A stretch of 64,000 bases of DNA from Pseudomonas sp. GM78 (GCF_000282475.1 NZ_AKJF01000103.1:1-64000), one strand, 5' to 3'; shown: positions 7,857 through 17,293, numbered from the stretch's first letter. Translations and numbers: made by a program. The notes: generated by a model from the sequence alone, not told the origin.

Positions 7857-8779
7857 GCGATCGTAGGCAGAACGATCTCGTCGCTGCGCTGAACCCCGGC
7901 GGTGAACGCGCGGCACAGGTCGAGGAACTCACGCATCGCCGAGGTCTGGTACTTCTGCTTGTGCCAGATGAAATAGAACTGTCGCGCCAGGTCCAGGTCC
8001 GGCGTCTCCACCGCCACCAGGCTGCCGCGACGGAACGCATCCCGTAGCGCCAGTCGCGAGATACAGCCTATCCCCAGGCCGGACTCGACGGCGCGCTTGA
8101 TGGCTTCGGTGTGCTCCAGTTCCAGGCGGATGTTCAGCGCGCTACGGTGGTGGCGCATGGCCTGGTCGAACGTCAGGCGTGTGCCTGAGCCTTGTTCGCG
8201 CAGGATCCAGGCTTCCTGGCTCAGTTCCTCCATGCTCGCGGTACCGCGTTTGGCCAGCGGATGCTGTGGCGCGCAAAAAACCACCAGTTCATCTTCGACC
8301 CAACTTTGCACTTCGATGTCCGGGTGGCTGCAATCGCCTTCGATCAGACCCAGGTCAATTTCGTAGTGGGCGACCTGTTGCACAATATTGGCGGTGTTCT
8401 GCACGTGCAGCTTTACCTGGCTTTCCGGGTGGCGCTGCATGAAGCCGCCGATCAGCAGGGTCGCGAGGTAGTTGCCAATAGTCAGGGTTGCGCCCACCGC
8501 CAATGAGCCGAAACCGGACTTGCCATTGAGCAGGTCTTCGATTTCCTTGGCCTGGTCGAGCAAGGCTACGGCCTGGGGCAGCAGTTGTTTACCCAGGGCG
8601 TTGAGACTCAGCCGTTTGCCGGCGCGGTCGAACAGCTGGCAGCTGCACTGGCGCTCCAGCTCGGTAATCGATGTGCTCGCCGCCGACTGTGAGAGGTTGA
8701 GCAGGCCCGCAGCACGGGAGACGCTTTCCTGCTGGGCGACGGCAACGAACACTTGAAGTTGACGGAGAGTAAATCGCAT
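7853..8779 (-). CDS. finR: LysR-type regulator FinR
   Basis: Transcription factor of 308 residues. N-terminal winged helix-turn-helix: RFTLRQLQVFVAVAQQESVSRAAGLL, with LSQSAASTSITELERQ as recognition region; the co-inducer domain covers about 90-300. It is divergent from fpr, as finR is in P. putida and P. aeruginosa, where FinR activates fpr under oxidative stress or iron-related signals. The chosen ATG places the helix-turn-helix at the very N-terminus, normal for LysR proteins; the frame to 8929 has no ribosome binding site. The intergenic region holds a palindrome fit for a LysR protein. Confidence 0.85.
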   Translation of the reverse strand: MRFTLRQLQVFVAVAQQESVSRAAGLLNLSQSAASTSITELERQCSCQLFDRAGKRLSLNALGKQLLPQAVALLDQAKEIEDLLNGKSGFGSLAVGATLTIGNYLATLLIGGFMQRHPESQVKLHVQNTANIVQQVAHYEIDLGLIEGDCSHPDIEVQSWVEDELVVFCAPQHPLAKRGTASMEELSQEAWILREQGSGTRLTFDQAMRHHRSALNIRLELEHTEAIKRAVESGLGIGCISRLALRDAFRRGSLVAVETPDLDLARQFYFIWHKQKYQTSAMREFLDLCRAFTAGVQRSDEIVLPTIA

Positions 8780-8791
8780 ATCTATATAACC

Positions 8792-8804
8792 GATAACCCT
8801 TATC
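8792..8804. promoter_or_regulatory. Candidate FinR operator between finR and fpr
   Basis: GATAA-CCC-TTATC is a perfect 5-base-arm palindrome, 13 bases before the finR start and about 115 bases before fpr. LysR-type boxes are short AT-rich palindromes of this kind. No motif comparison was possible. Confidence 0.45.
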
Positions 8805-8918
8805 TTAATAATCCAGTTAACAGATATTGTCGTCGCTATTAGAATGCGATGCAATTGCGCACCACAGGTCTCTTCCTGAAAGGGCAAGCGCAGACCCAAT
8901 CTCCAGGAGTCCCCGTAC

Positions 8919-9698
8919 ATGAGCAACATGAACCACGAGCGTGTCCTCAGTGTTCATCACTGGAACGACACTCTGTTCAGCTTCAAGTGCACCCGTGATC
9001 CGGGCCTGCGCTTCGAGAACGGTCAGTTCGTGATGATCGGCCTGCAACAACCCAACGGCCGCCCGCTTATGCGCGCTTACTCGATTGCCAGCCCGAACTG
9101 GGAAGAGCATCTCGAGTTCTTCAGCATCAAGGTGCCTGATGGTCCGCTGACTTCCCAGCTGCAGCATCTGAAGGAAGGCGACGAGATCATCATCAGCAAG
9201 AAGCCTACCGGCACGCTGGTGCTGGATGACTTGAAGCCCGGCAAACATTTGTACCTGCTCAGCACCGGTACCGGTCTGGCGCCGTTCATGAGCGTCATCC
9301 AGGACCCGGAAACCTACGAGCGTTTCGAAAAAGTGATCCTGTGCCACGGCGTACGTTACGTCAACGAAGTCGCCTACCGCGAGTTCATCACCGAGCACCT
9401 GCCGCAGAACGAGTTCTTCGGCGATGCCCTGCGTGACAAGTTGATCTACTACCCGACCGTGACCCGCGAGCCGTTCGAAAACGAAGGTCGCCTGACCGAC
9501 CTGATGCGCAGCGGCAAGCTGTTCAGCGACATCGGCCTGCCACCGATCAATCCGCAGGACGACCGCGCGATGCTGTGCGGCAGCCCGAGCATGCTCGACG
9601 AGACCAGCGAAGTGCTGAACAGCTTCGGCCTGAAAGTATCGCCGCGGATGCGCGAGCCGGGTGATTACCTGATCGAGCGTGCGTTCGTCGAGAAATAA
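8919..9698 (+). CDS. fpr: Ferredoxin--NADP+ reductase
   Basis: FAD enzyme of 259 residues that transfers electrons between NADPH and ferredoxin or flavodoxin, supplying reductant for iron-sulfur repair and bacterioferritin iron release. The FAD site is RAYSIASPNWEE (RxYS motif, about 51-62). The NADP site includes STGTGLAPFMSVIQDP and CHGVRYVNEVAYRE, with MLCGSPSML near the end. The C-terminus ERAFVEK follows the short bacterial subclass I pattern. A CCAGGAG ribosome site precedes the ATG. It is controlled from the divergent finR side. The next 130 bases hold a REP palindrome. Confidence 0.95.
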   Translation: MSNMNHERVLSVHHWNDTLFSFKCTRDPGLRFENGQFVMIGLQQPNGRPLMRAYSIASPNWEEHLEFFSIKVPDGPLTSQLQHLKEGDEIIISKKPTGTLVLDDLKPGKHLYLLSTGTGLAPFMSVIQDPETYERFEKVILCHGVRYVNEVAYREFITEHLPQNEFFGDALRDKLIYYPTVTREPFENEGRLTDLMRSGKLFSDIGLPPINPQDDRAMLCGSPSMLDETSEVLNSFGLKVSPRMREPGDYLIERAFVEK

Positions 9699-9726
9699 GC
9701 ACGAACAACTGCTTTTGCTCTACCTA

Positions 9727-9810
9727 TGGGAGCGAGCCTGCTCGCGATGGCGGTGTGACAGTCAACGCAATGTCGACTGACACCCCTTCGTGAGCAGGCT
9801 CTCTCCCACA
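9727..9810. repeat. REPIN-type palindromic repeat (GGGAGCGAGCCTGCTCGCGA family)
   Basis: Two REP units in inverted orientation bracket a spacer that is itself partly self-complementary (GACAGTCAAC against GTCGACTGAC). The left arm reads TGGGAGCGAGCCTGCTCGCG; the right arm is slightly degenerate (GTGAGCAGGCTCTCTCCCA). It lies between convergent fpr and trmO. Confidence 0.85.
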
Positions 9811-9824
9811 TTTGTTTCTGGCGT

Positions 9825-10523
9825 TCAGCCCTTCGCGGGAATGACTTCAAGCACGCGGATCATCTCCGGCGTCGGATAATGCCAACGCACATCCACATCC
9901 CACAATTGCGCACCATATTCCCGTTCCGGGGCAGGCGTCTGGTACGCCGGGCGCGGATCCTGCGCCAGACACTGCTCGATCAACTCAACCAAGGGCTCTT
10001 CAAGGCGCTGGGCGTGCCCGTGAGCCTGTTGCAGGGCTGAGTCCGTCCACTGCACGGCAATCAACTGTGGCGCGGCGCTGGCGACGCTATTGGTGGCTGT
10101 GTCGATGATGTCTGCGTAAGGCACGTAGGGTTTGATGTCGAGGATCGGCGTGCCATCGAGCAGGTCGATGCCGGATATCCACAGGCGATTGGCTTCGACC
10201 TTGTCCAGTTTGACCACGGACTGACCAATGCCGTTAGGACGGTGGGTGGCGCGGGTGGCAAACACGCCCATGGACTTGTTGCCGCCCAGGCGAGGCGGGC
10301 GGACTTTGAGCCGCGGCTTTTCTTCCAGGGCCTGATGGAACAGGAACAGCAGCCAGACATGGCTGACCTGTTCCAGGCCCTGCACGGCGTCGCCCTGATC
10401 GAATGGTGCCACCAGTTCCAGGACGCCGCGCGCGGCCGGGGCCAATTGCGGCTGCCGGGGGATGGCGAACTTCTCCTTGAAGCAGGAGCGCACGAAGCCG
10501 ATGGGGGAAACGCTGTAGGTCAT
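9825..10523 (-). CDS. trmO: tRNA (t6A37)-N6-methyltransferase TrmO
   Basis: SAM-dependent enzyme of 232 residues of the TsaA/YaeB/VirR family; it methylates the t6A base at position 37 of certain threonine tRNAs. Family stretches are PIGFVRSCFKEKFAIPRQP, FDQGDAVQGLEQVSHVWLLFLFH, PRLGGNKSMGVFATRATHRPNGIGQS and the LLDGTPILDIKPYVPYAD segment. Length and order fit the bacterial form. The start is the first ATG, followed by the TYSVSPIGFVRS opening typical of the family. The gene stands alone between two REP elements. Confidence 0.92.
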   Translation of the reverse strand: MTYSVSPIGFVRSCFKEKFAIPRQPQLAPAARGVLELVAPFDQGDAVQGLEQVSHVWLLFLFHQALEEKPRLKVRPPRLGGNKSMGVFATRATHRPNGIGQSVVKLDKVEANRLWISGIDLLDGTPILDIKPYVPYADIIDTATNSVASAAPQLIAVQWTDSALQQAHGHAQRLEEPLVELIEQCLAQDPRPAYQTPAPEREYGAQLWDVDVRWHYPTPEMIRVLEVIPAKG

Positions 10524-10599
10524 GATTTGGGGTCGAGGCGTTATGGGGCGGGCATGATAACCCGATCGACCTTTGCATCGGTGGTGCTTGTCAGTCCGC

Positions 10600-10695
10600 T
10601 ATCGCGGGCAAGCCCGCTCCCACAGTGGATCTCGGTCGGCTACAAATTTTGTGAGCACCAAAAATCCCTGTGGGAGCGTGGCTTGCCCGCGATGG
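10600..10695. repeat. REPIN-type palindromic repeat (CGGGCAAGCCCGCTCCCACA family)
   Basis: Two inverted units, ATCGCGGGCAAGCCCGCTCC and its near-complement GGGAGCGTGGCTTGCCCGCG, flank about 50 bases. Arm sequence differs from the more common family elsewhere in the window. It lies between trmO and rhlG, both on the minus strand. Confidence 0.85.
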
Positions 10696-10709
10696 CCGCA
10701 CCGCCGGTC

Positions 10710-11480
10710 TCAGAGACTGAACCCACCATCCAGCGGAATGATATTCCCGGTCATGTACGCCCCGGCCGTACTCGCCAGGCTGATCGCCAGCGCCGCCATC
10801 TCCTCCTCGCGACCCCAACGCTTCATCGGAATCAGCGCCGTATCCTGCGCCAGTGCCTGCGCATCACTGTCGATGTGCTGGGTCATCTTGCTTGGAAAGC
10901 GCCCCGGTGCAATCACGTTGACGTTGATGTGCTGGCTCACCAGTTCCCGCGCCAGAATCCGCGACAGTTGATGCAAGGCCGCTTTGCTCGGCCCGTAGGC
11001 ATACGCCTGTTCGCCGAAGGAGGAAATCCCGGCGACTGAACCGATGTTGATGATCCGGGCCGGGTTCGCAGGCGAACCGGCTGCGCGTAGCAGTGGCAGG
11101 AATTGCTGGATGCAGTTGAATACTGACGTCACATTCAGCTGCATGACCTTTTCCCAGCCCTTGATCGGGTAGCTTTCCAGTGGTGCCCCCCACGTGGTCC
11201 CAGCGTTGTTCACCAGAATATCGAGGTGGGTCATCTGCTCACCCAGGCGCGTGGCCAACTGCTGCACGCCTTCTTCAGTGGCCAGGTTGGCGGCCACTGC
11301 GTGGCAGCGTCCGAACGCGCCGAGTTCGTCTGCCGTTTGCCGGCAGGCTTCGACATCACGGGCACAGACGTAGACGGTGGCGCCAGCCTCGACATAGGCC
11401 TTGGCGATCATTTTGCCGATACCGCGGGTGCCGCCGGTCACCAGTGCGGTGCGGCCTTGCAGGGAGAAATAGGGATGCAT
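10710..11480 (-). CDS. rhlG: RhlG-like short-chain dehydrogenase/reductase
   Basis: NADP(H)-dependent SDR of 256 residues. The cofactor loop TGGTRGIG is at about 16-23, NNAGTTWG near 90, catalytic Ser in NIGSVAGISS and Tyr/Lys in YAYGPSKAALHQ; the C-terminus YMTGNIIPLDGGFSL is classical. It reads as an orthologue of P. aeruginosa RhlG along its whole length. RhlG was proposed to make beta-hydroxyacyl precursors for rhamnolipid or PHA synthesis, but later work questioned that, so the physiological substrate is open. No rhlAB genes are nearby. GATTCGCC before the ATG gives only a weak ribosome site. Confidence 0.82.
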   Translation of the reverse strand: MHPYFSLQGRTALVTGGTRGIGKMIAKAYVEAGATVYVCARDVEACRQTADELGAFGRCHAVAANLATEEGVQQLATRLGEQMTHLDILVNNAGTTWGAPLESYPIKGWEKVMQLNVTSVFNCIQQFLPLLRAAGSPANPARIINIGSVAGISSFGEQAYAYGPSKAALHQLSRILARELVSQHINVNVIAPGRFPSKMTQHIDSDAQALAQDTALIPMKRWGREEEMAALAISLASTAGAYMTGNIIPLDGGFSL

Positions 11481-11575
11481 GGCGAATCCTGAGAGCTGAG
11501 GGTCTTTACACCCTAGTCGTCAGCCGCCGGAAGCGGAGCCACTATTTTTACGCGGAATGGAGGGGCATACGGTCT

Positions 11576-11654
11576 TGTAGGAGCTGCCGAAGGCTGCGAT
11601 CTTTTGATCTTGTTTTTAAAAATCAAAAGATCGCAGCCTTCGGCAGCTCCTACA
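11576..11654. repeat. 33-bp perfect inverted repeat (CTGCCGAAGGCTGCGATC REP family)
   Basis: Arms at 11576-11608 and 11622-11654 are exact reverse complements, beginning TGTAGGAGCTGCC and ending in CTTTTGAT, around a 13-base centre. Both partner units of this REPIN are intact and identical, which suggests recent mobility. It lies between the DUF1456 gene and rhlG, both on the minus strand. Confidence 0.9.
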
Positions 11655-11674
11655 GGGTAGATTCGCGTCGGAAG

Positions 11675-12145
11675 CTATTGCGGGCGAACGCGCAGGGTCA
11701 GGCCCTTGAGGAAGTTACGCAGCAACTGGTCGCCGCACGGGCGGTAGTTGGTGTGGCCGAACTTGCGGAACAGCGCGCTCAGCTCAGGCTTGGATACCGG
11801 GAACTCGGCGGCCTTGAGGATCGCGTGCATGTCGTCTTCTTTCAGCTCGAAGGCCACGCGCAGCTTTTTCAGGATGATGTTGTTGGTCACCGGCACTTCG
11901 ATCGGCTGCGGTGGGCGGCTTTCGTCCTTGCCGCGCTTGTAGATCACCAGGCCGTCGAGGAAATGTGCCATGACCTCGTCCGGGCAGCGTACGAAACCTT
12001 CCTCGTCTTCCTCTTTCTTGTCGAGGTAGGTCAGCAGGTCGGCCAAGGCCACGTCCATGCCGCCGAGCTTGATGATCTCGATGACTTTCTTGTCGCTGAT
12101 GTCGAGCATGTAGCGCACGCTGCGCAGTACGTCATTGTGAATCAT
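11675..12145 (-). CDS. DUF1456 (YehS-like) protein
   Basis: A 156-residue protein with two copies of the DUF1456 helical unit: NDVLRSVRYMLDISDKKVIEIIKLGG (start) and NNIILKKLRVAFELKEDDMHAILKAAEF (about 87-115). Each is followed by a segment ending in a PDEVMAHFLDGLVIYKRG- or GDQLLRNFLKGLTLR-like motif. The family is widespread in gamma-proteobacteria and its function is unknown. The ATG at 12145 has AGGA 11 bases upstream; an in-frame TTG three codons earlier abuts that site and is less likely. No signal peptide or membrane segment. Confidence 0.85.
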   Translation of the reverse strand: MIHNDVLRSVRYMLDISDKKVIEIIKLGGMDVALADLLTYLDKKEEDEEGFVRCPDEVMAHFLDGLVIYKRGKDESRPPQPIEVPVTNNIILKKLRVAFELKEDDMHAILKAAEFPVSKPELSALFRKFGHTNYRPCGDQLLRNFLKGLTLRVRPQ

Positions 12146-12220
12146 GGTGTGCAATCCTGATATTCAGCAGTGGGCGCCGCACAAGCAGCGGCGCCAGAAT
12201 GTGTGGCGGCGTGAGAAGCT

Positions 12221-12931
12221 TTAGAACTTCTCTTTGCCGGACAGGTAGCGCCATTGCCCCAGGGGCACCTTGCCGATGGACACGCCGCCGATACGGATGC
12301 GGCGGATGCCCACGACCTTAAGGCCGACGGCCTGGCAGAACAGGGCGATCACGCCGGGCTGCGGGTTCTTCATGGCGAAGCGCAGGCGGTTTTCGTTCTG
12401 CCAGCTGGCCTTGACCGGTGGCAGTTCCTTGCCCTTGTAGGTCAGGCCGTGTTGCAAGCGATTGAGGCCATGTTCAACCATGTCGCCTTCGACTTCGACC
12501 ACGTATTCCTGCTCGATCTTGCTCGCGTCGGCGGTGAGCTTGCGCAGGATCTTCCAGTCCTGGGTGAACACCAGCAAACCACTGGCATTGGCCTGCAGGT
12601 CGGTGCTGGCGGTCAGGCGCTGGAAGTGGCCCTTGAGCGGGCGTTTGCCGTAGCGGTGCTCTTCGCTCAGGGTCTCGGCGCTGATGGTCGCCATGGCGGT
12701 GTCCGCGTCCATGCCGGCGGGCACATTGAGCAGGATGGTGACTGGCTCTGGCGCCGAGGCCTTGGCCTCTGGATCCAGCTCGACTTTTTGGCTGCCGACC
12801 TTGAACTGCGGCTCGTCGACGACTTCGCCGTCGACGGTGACCCAGCCGCCCTCGATGAACAGCTCAGCCTCCCGACGGGAACAGCCGACGAGTTCGATGA
12901 GGCGTTTGGAGAGTCGAATCGGGTCAGTCAT
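12221..12931 (-). CDS. RsuA/RluB-family pseudouridine synthase homologue, catalytic Asp position altered
   Basis: A 236-residue protein with an N-terminal S4 RNA-binding domain (about 5-50; RLSKRLIELVGCSRREAELFIEGGWVTVDG starts it) and a C-terminal RsuA/RluB/E/F-type domain. That domain ends in the usual GLKVVGIRRIRIGGV and LGQWRYLSGKE. Active members carry LDxxTSGLLLLT, where the Asp attacks uridine. Here the matching stretch is D111-L-Q-A-N-A-S-G-L-L-V-F, with Gln113 (CAG, 12593-12595) where the catalytic Asp should be; an Asp lies two positions earlier. It may be inactive on uridine or act only as an RNA-binding factor. Start: MTDPIRLSKRL; a longer frame has no support. Confidence 0.8.
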   Translation of the reverse strand: MTDPIRLSKRLIELVGCSRREAELFIEGGWVTVDGEVVDEPQFKVGSQKVELDPEAKASAPEPVTILLNVPAGMDADTAMATISAETLSEEHRYGKRPLKGHFQRLTASTDLQANASGLLVFTQDWKILRKLTADASKIEQEYVVEVEGDMVEHGLNRLQHGLTYKGKELPPVKASWQNENRLRFAMKNPQPGVIALFCQAVGLKVVGIRRIRIGGVSIGKVPLGQWRYLSGKEKF

Positions 12932-13038
12932 GACAGGGCCGTAACAAAAAAGGGGTGGGCATTGTACCTGCCTGGCGCCGGTTAATCCCGGAACCATTTT
13001 GCCGCAGGGGCTTTTTGTGGGCACAGCGGTGCGTTGTG

Positions 13039-13512
13039 TCAGCCGTGTTGTGAAAGTTTCTGGTCCTGGCGCAAACGCATGTGCAACAGCGGATATGGCT
13101 GGCCCATGCCGTCGACTTCCGAACGTCCGATCACTTCGAAACCCTGCTTGAAGTAAAACCCCAGGGCTTGCGGGTTCTGTTCGTTGACGTCCAGCTCATC
13201 GGCGTTGAGGTTTTCCAGGGCATAGCGCAACAACCGTTTGCCAAGGCCCTGGCCGCGATGCGCCGGGTCGATGAACAGCATCTCGATCTTGCCCGCCGCG
13301 ACACCGGCGAATCCGGTGATTCGCTGCTGCGGGTCTTTGGTGCAGATCAGCATCACCGCGTCGAGGTAGCGGGTCAGCACCAGGTTCTTCAACAGCTCTA
13401 TGTAGCTGTCCGGCAGAAAGTCGTGGGTAGCGCGGACCGAGGCCTCCCAGACCCTGGTCAATTCTTCGTAGTCGCTTTGTTTCGGTGTATGAATGACCGA
13501 ATGTTGGCGCAT
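13039..13512 (-). CDS. GNAT acetyltransferase, YjaB-like
   Basis: A 157-residue GCN5-related N-acetyltransferase. The acetyl-CoA pyrophosphate loop is AHRGQGLGKRLL near residue 85. The C-terminal part, VNEQNPQALGFYFKQGFEVIGRSEVDGMGQPYPLLHM, closely follows E. coli YjaB, as does VRATHDFLPDSYI near the N-terminus. The substrate is unknown. The gene is transcribed toward the pseudouridine synthase homologue, with rimO and its terminator behind it. Confidence 0.85.
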   Translation of the reverse strand: MRQHSVIHTPKQSDYEELTRVWEASVRATHDFLPDSYIELLKNLVLTRYLDAVMLICTKDPQQRITGFAGVAAGKIEMLFIDPAHRGQGLGKRLLRYALENLNADELDVNEQNPQALGFYFKQGFEVIGRSEVDGMGQPYPLLHMRLRQDQKLSQHG

Positions 13513-13572
13513 GCCAGCCTGCCCCTTGGGTGATTGGAGATGAGAATCCGTTCCTCACCAAACGATAGCCGT

Positions 13573-13610
13573 AAAAAAGCCCCGCATATCGTCAAGAGAG
13601 CGGGGCTTTT
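13573..13610 (-). terminator. Rho-independent terminator after rimO
   Basis: Stem AAAAGCCCCGC/GCGGGGCTTTT; read on the minus strand it ends in TTTTTT. It begins 15 bases after the rimO stop. Confidence 0.85.
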
Positions 13611-13624
13611 CATATTTTTTGCGA

Positions 13625-14962
13625 CTAGATCTGTTCAGCCCACAGGTCGTATTCGTCGGCGTCGGTCACTTTGCACCAGACTTTGTCGCCCGGCTTCAAG
13701 TTACTGCCATTGTCGATGAACACGTTGCCGTCGATTTCCGGGGCATCGAAGAAGCAGCGGCCGACCGCGCCTTGCTCGTCGACTTCATCGACCAGCACTT
13801 CGATTTCACGGCCGATGCGCATTTGCAGGCGCGCCGAGCTGATGGCCTGCTGGTGCGCCATGAAGCGCTCCCAACGGTCCTGCTTGACGTCGTCCGGCAC
13901 TACTTCCAGGTCCAGGTCATTGGCCGGGGCGCCTTCAACCGGCGAGTACTGGAAGCAGCCGACGCGGTCGAGCTGGGCTTCGGTCAGCCAGTTCAGCAGG
14001 TACTGGAAGTCTTCTTCGGTTTCGCCGGGGAAGCCGACGATGAAAGTCGAACGGATGATCAGGTCCGGGCAGATTTCGCGCCAGTTCTTGATCCGCGCCA
14101 GGGTCTTGTCTTCGAACGCCGGGCGTTTCATCGACTTGAGCACTTTCGGGCTGGCGTGCTGGAACGGGATGTCCAGGTACGGCAGGATCTTGCCGGCGGC
14201 CATCAGCGGGATCAGCTCGTCCACGTGCGGGTACGGGTAAACGTAGTGCAGGCGTACCCAGACACCCAGGGTGCTCAGGGCTTCGCAGAGTTCGGTCATG
14301 CGGGTTTTAACCGGTGCGCCGTTCCAGAAACCGGTGCGGTACTTGACGTCGACGCCATAGGCGCTGGTGTCCTGGGAGATGACCAGCAGCTCCTTGACGC
14401 CGGACTTGACCAGGCGCTGGGCCTCGTCGAGCACGTCACCGACCGGACGGCTGACCAGCTTGCCACGCATCGACGGGATGATGCAGAAGCTGCAGCTGTG
14501 GTTGCAGCCTTCGGAAATCTTCAGGTAGGCGTAGTGGCGCGGGGTCAGCTTGATCCCTTGTGGCGGCACCAGGTCGATCAGCGGGTTGTGGTCCTGGCGT
14601 GGCGGCACGACTTCGTGCACGGCATTGACCACTTGCTCGTACTGCTGCGGACCGGTGACGGCCAGCACGCTCGGGTGTACGTTGCGGATATTGCCTTCTT
14701 CGACGCCCATGCAGCCGGTCACGATGACCTTGCCGTTTTCCTTGATGGCTTCGCCGATCACTTCCAGGGACTCAGCCTTGGCCGAGTCGATGAAGCCACA
14801 GGTGTTGACCACCACGACATCGGCGTCCTGATAGGTGGACACGACGTCATAGCCTTCCATGCGCAGCTGGGTAAGGATGCGCTCGGAGTCGACCAGTGCT
14901 TTAGGGCAACCCAGGGATACGAAGCCAACCTTTGGATTGGCCGGCGCAGGAGTGGTGGACAT
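13625..14962 (-). CDS. rimO: Ribosomal protein S12 methylthiotransferase RimO
   Basis: Radical-SAM methylthiotransferase of 445 residues that modifies Asp88 of ribosomal protein S12. Order of domains: N-terminal UPF0004 domain with three cysteines ([36 protein letters not shown]), radical-SAM core with [11 protein letters not shown] (CxxxCxxC), and a C-terminal TRAM domain from about 375. Length and the [33 protein letters not shown] stretch identify RimO rather than MiaB. The ATG at 14962 is chosen because upstream sequence is not family-like. It is divergent from kup. Confidence 0.96.
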   Translation of the reverse strand: MSTTPAPANPKVGFVSLGCPKALVDSERILTQLRMEGYDVVSTYQDADVVVVNTCGFIDSAKAESLEVIGEAIKENGKVIVTGCMGVEEGNIRNVHPSVLAVTGPQQYEQVVNAVHEVVPPRQDHNPLIDLVPPQGIKLTPRHYAYLKISEGCNHSCSFCIIPSMRGKLVSRPVGDVLDEAQRLVKSGVKELLVISQDTSAYGVDVKYRTGFWNGAPVKTRMTELCEALSTLGVWVRLHYVYPYPHVDELIPLMAAGKILPYLDIPFQHASPKVLKSMKRPAFEDKTLARIKNWREICPDLIIRSTFIVGFPGETEEDFQYLLNWLTEAQLDRVGCFQYSPVEGAPANDLDLEVVPDDVKQDRWERFMAHQQAISSARLQMRIGREIEVLVDEVDEQGAVGRCFFDAPEIDGNVFIDNGSNLKPGDKVWCKVTDADEYDLWAEQI

Positions 14963-15250
14963 GTCTAACCTCGGTATTTGTGACGCCTCCAGCCGCAAAC
15001 GGGCAAGGCGACAAACGGGCACTTGGCGTGCCTCTGATCAAAAAGTGCGCAATTCTAGCGATGAGACGCTCACTTGACCAGCTTTATGCAGGGAAATGCG
15101 ACGAGTGCTGCGCTATGCTTCGCGCCGTTGGGCCTTACCGATTTTTTACAGTCAAGAAAACGTCTGTAACAACAGGTAAAACGGCGCATGCTGCAATGCA
15201 AAGCATAGTGCTTCGTTCAAAGAAGCCGGTCTGGGAATCAGGAGTGTTGG

Positions 15251-17152
15251 ATGGGTCAGGCAAGTAGTCACGCGGCGGGCGCCGAGCATTCGGCGGCCAA
15301 GCCGATAGGCATGCTGGTCGCGGCGGTCGGGGTGGTTTATGGCGATATCGGCACGAGCCCGTTGTACACCCTCAAAGAAGTGTTCTCCGGCGACTATGGC
15401 GTACCGGTCAACCATGACGGCGTGCTGGGAATTCTGGCGCTGATCTTCTGGTCGCTGATCTGGGTCGTGTCGATCAAGTACATGATGTTTGTGCTGCGTG
15501 CCGACAACCAGGGCGAAGGCGGGATCATGGCCTTGACCGCGCTGGCCCGGCGGGCGGCGGCAGGGCATGCGAAATTGCGCACGCTGCTGGTGGTCTGCGG
15601 GCTGATCGGTGCGGCGCTGTTTTATGGTGACAGCATGATCACCCCGGCGATTTCTGTACTGTCGGCCATTGAAGGCCTGGGGCTGGCCTTCGATGGCATC
15701 GACCATTGGGTGGTGCCACTGTCGCTGATCGTGCTGGTGGCGTTGTTCCTGATTCAACGTCATGGCACTGCGCGCATCGGCATTCTGTTCGGGCCGATCA
15801 TGGTGACCTGGTTTGTGGTGCTGGGGGCATTGGGTGTCCATGGGATCCTCCAGCACCCTGAAGTGTTGCAGGCGATGAACCCGGCGTGGGGCGTGCGTTT
15901 CTTTGTCGTGCACCCGGGCATGGGCGTGGCGATCCTTGGCGCGGTCGTGCTGGCACTGACCGGTGCCGAAGCGCTGTATGCCGACATGGGCCACTTCGGC
16001 CGCAAGCCGATTGCCCGTGCCTGGTTCATCCTGGTGCTGCCGGCGCTGGTGCTCAATTACTTCGGCCAGGGGGCGCTGCTGCTGGGCGATCCGGAGGCCG
16101 CGCGCAACCCGTTTTATCTGCTGGCACCCAGCTGGGCGCTGATTCCACTGGTGGCGCTGTCGACCCTGGCCACGGTGATCGCCTCCCAGGCGGTGATTTC
16201 CGGGGCGTTCTCCCTGACCCGCCAGGCGATCCAGCTCGGCTACATTCCGCGCATGCACATCCAGCACACTTCCAGCGCCGAGCAGGGCCAGATCTACATC
16301 GGCGCGGTGAACTGGGCGTTGATGGTCGGCGTGGTGCTGTTGGTGCTCGGTTTCGAATCCTCCGGTGCCCTGGCTTCGGCCTATGGCGTGGCGGTGACCG
16401 GGACCATGCTGATGACCAGTATCCTGGTGTCGGCGGTGATCCTGCTGCTGTGGAAATGGCCGCCGGTTCTGGCAGTGCCGGTGCTGCTGGGTTTCCTGAT
16501 AGTGGACGGTGTGTACTTTGCCGCCAACGTGCCGAAAATCGTCCAGGGCGGGGCGTTCCCGGTGATCGCCGGTTTTGCACTGTTTGTGTTGATGACGACC
16601 TGGAAGCGCGGCAAGCAGTTGCTGGTGGAGCGTATCGACGAGGGTGGCCTGCCGCTGGAGATTTTCATCAGCAGCATCGCCGTGCAACCGCCGCATCGCG
16701 TGCAGGGCACGGCAGTGTTCCTCACCGCGCGACCGGATGCCGTGCCCCACGCGCTGTTGCACAACCTGCTGCATAACCAGGTGCTGCACGAGCAGGTGGT
16801 GCTGCTGACGGTGGTCTACGAAGACATTCCGCGAGTGCCGGCGAGCCGGCGCTTCGAGGTCGAATCCTACGGCGAAGGCTTCTTCCGGGTGATCCTGCAT
16901 TTCGGTTTCACCGACGAGCCGGACGTGCCGAAGGCGCTGAAACTGTGTCATCTCGATGAGCTGGACTTCAGCCCAATGCGCACCACGTACTTCCTCAGCC
17001 GCGAGACAGTCATCGCCTCCAAGCTCGAAGGCATGGCCCGGTGGCGCGAGGCGTTGTTCGCGTTCATGTTGCAGAACGCCAACGGCAATTTGCGCTTCTT
17101 CAACCTGCCGCTGAACCGGGTGATTGAGTTGGGGACGCAGGTGGAGATGTAA
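15251..17152 (+). CDS. kup: Low-affinity potassium transporter Kup
   Basis: Integral membrane K+ uptake protein of 633 residues of the KUP/HAK/KT family, probably a K+/H+ symporter. The signature [22 protein letters not shown] lies at about 20-42, and the [22 protein letters not shown] stretch near 125. About twelve hydrophobic segments run to roughly residue 460, followed by a cytoplasmic tail ([19 protein letters not shown] onward). GGAGTGTTGG precedes the ATG. The 288 bases between rimO and kup hold the divergent promoters and no gene. A REP element begins 8 bases after the stop. Confidence 0.96.
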   Translation: MGQASSHAAGAEHSAAKPIGMLVAAVGVVYGDIGTSPLYTLKEVFSGDYGVPVNHDGVLGILALIFWSLIWVVSIKYMMFVLRADNQGEGGIMALTALARRAAAGHAKLRTLLVVCGLIGAALFYGDSMITPAISVLSAIEGLGLAFDGIDHWVVPLSLIVLVALFLIQRHGTARIGILFGPIMVTWFVVLGALGVHGILQHPEVLQAMNPAWGVRFFVVHPGMGVAILGAVVLALTGAEALYADMGHFGRKPIARAWFILVLPALVLNYFGQGALLLGDPEAARNPFYLLAPSWALIPLVALSTLATVIASQAVISGAFSLTRQAIQLGYIPRMHIQHTSSAEQGQIYIGAVNWALMVGVVLLVLGFESSGALASAYGVAVTGTMLMTSILVSAVILLLWKWPPVLAVPVLLGFLIVDGVYFAANVPKIVQGGAFPVIAGFALFVLMTTWKRGKQLLVERIDEGGLPLEIFISSIAVQPPHRVQGTAVFLTARPDAVPHALLHNLLHNQVLHEQVVLLTVVYEDIPRVPASRRFEVESYGEGFFRVILHFGFTDEPDVPKALKLCHLDELDFSPMRTTYFLSRETVIASKLEGMARWREALFAFMLQNANGNLRFFNLPLNRVIELGTQVEM

Positions 17153-17159
17153 GGCTTCC

Positions 17160-17273
17160 TGTAGGAGCGAGCCTGCTCGCGAAAAACCTGAGTGCACCGC
17201 GTGCATTCAGGCAGTCAGCGTTAACGTTGACGTCCATCGTCGGAACGCCGCCCGGAGCCGGCTCGCTCCTACA
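17160..17273. repeat. REPIN-type palindromic repeat after kup
   Basis: Left unit TGTAGGAGCGAGCCTGCTCG, right unit GAGCCGGCTCGCTCCTACA, about 75 bases apart. The interior carries CGGAACGCCGCCCGGAGC, also found in the element at 58153, so it may be a composite of two REP types. Confidence 0.8.
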
Positions 17274-17293
17274 GTGGGTTGTGGTGTTGCATG

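Noticed and set aside
15152-17206. 684-codon minus-strand open frame over kup
   Set aside because: His/Gln/Arg-rich antisense translation of a hydrophobic protein; typical artefact.
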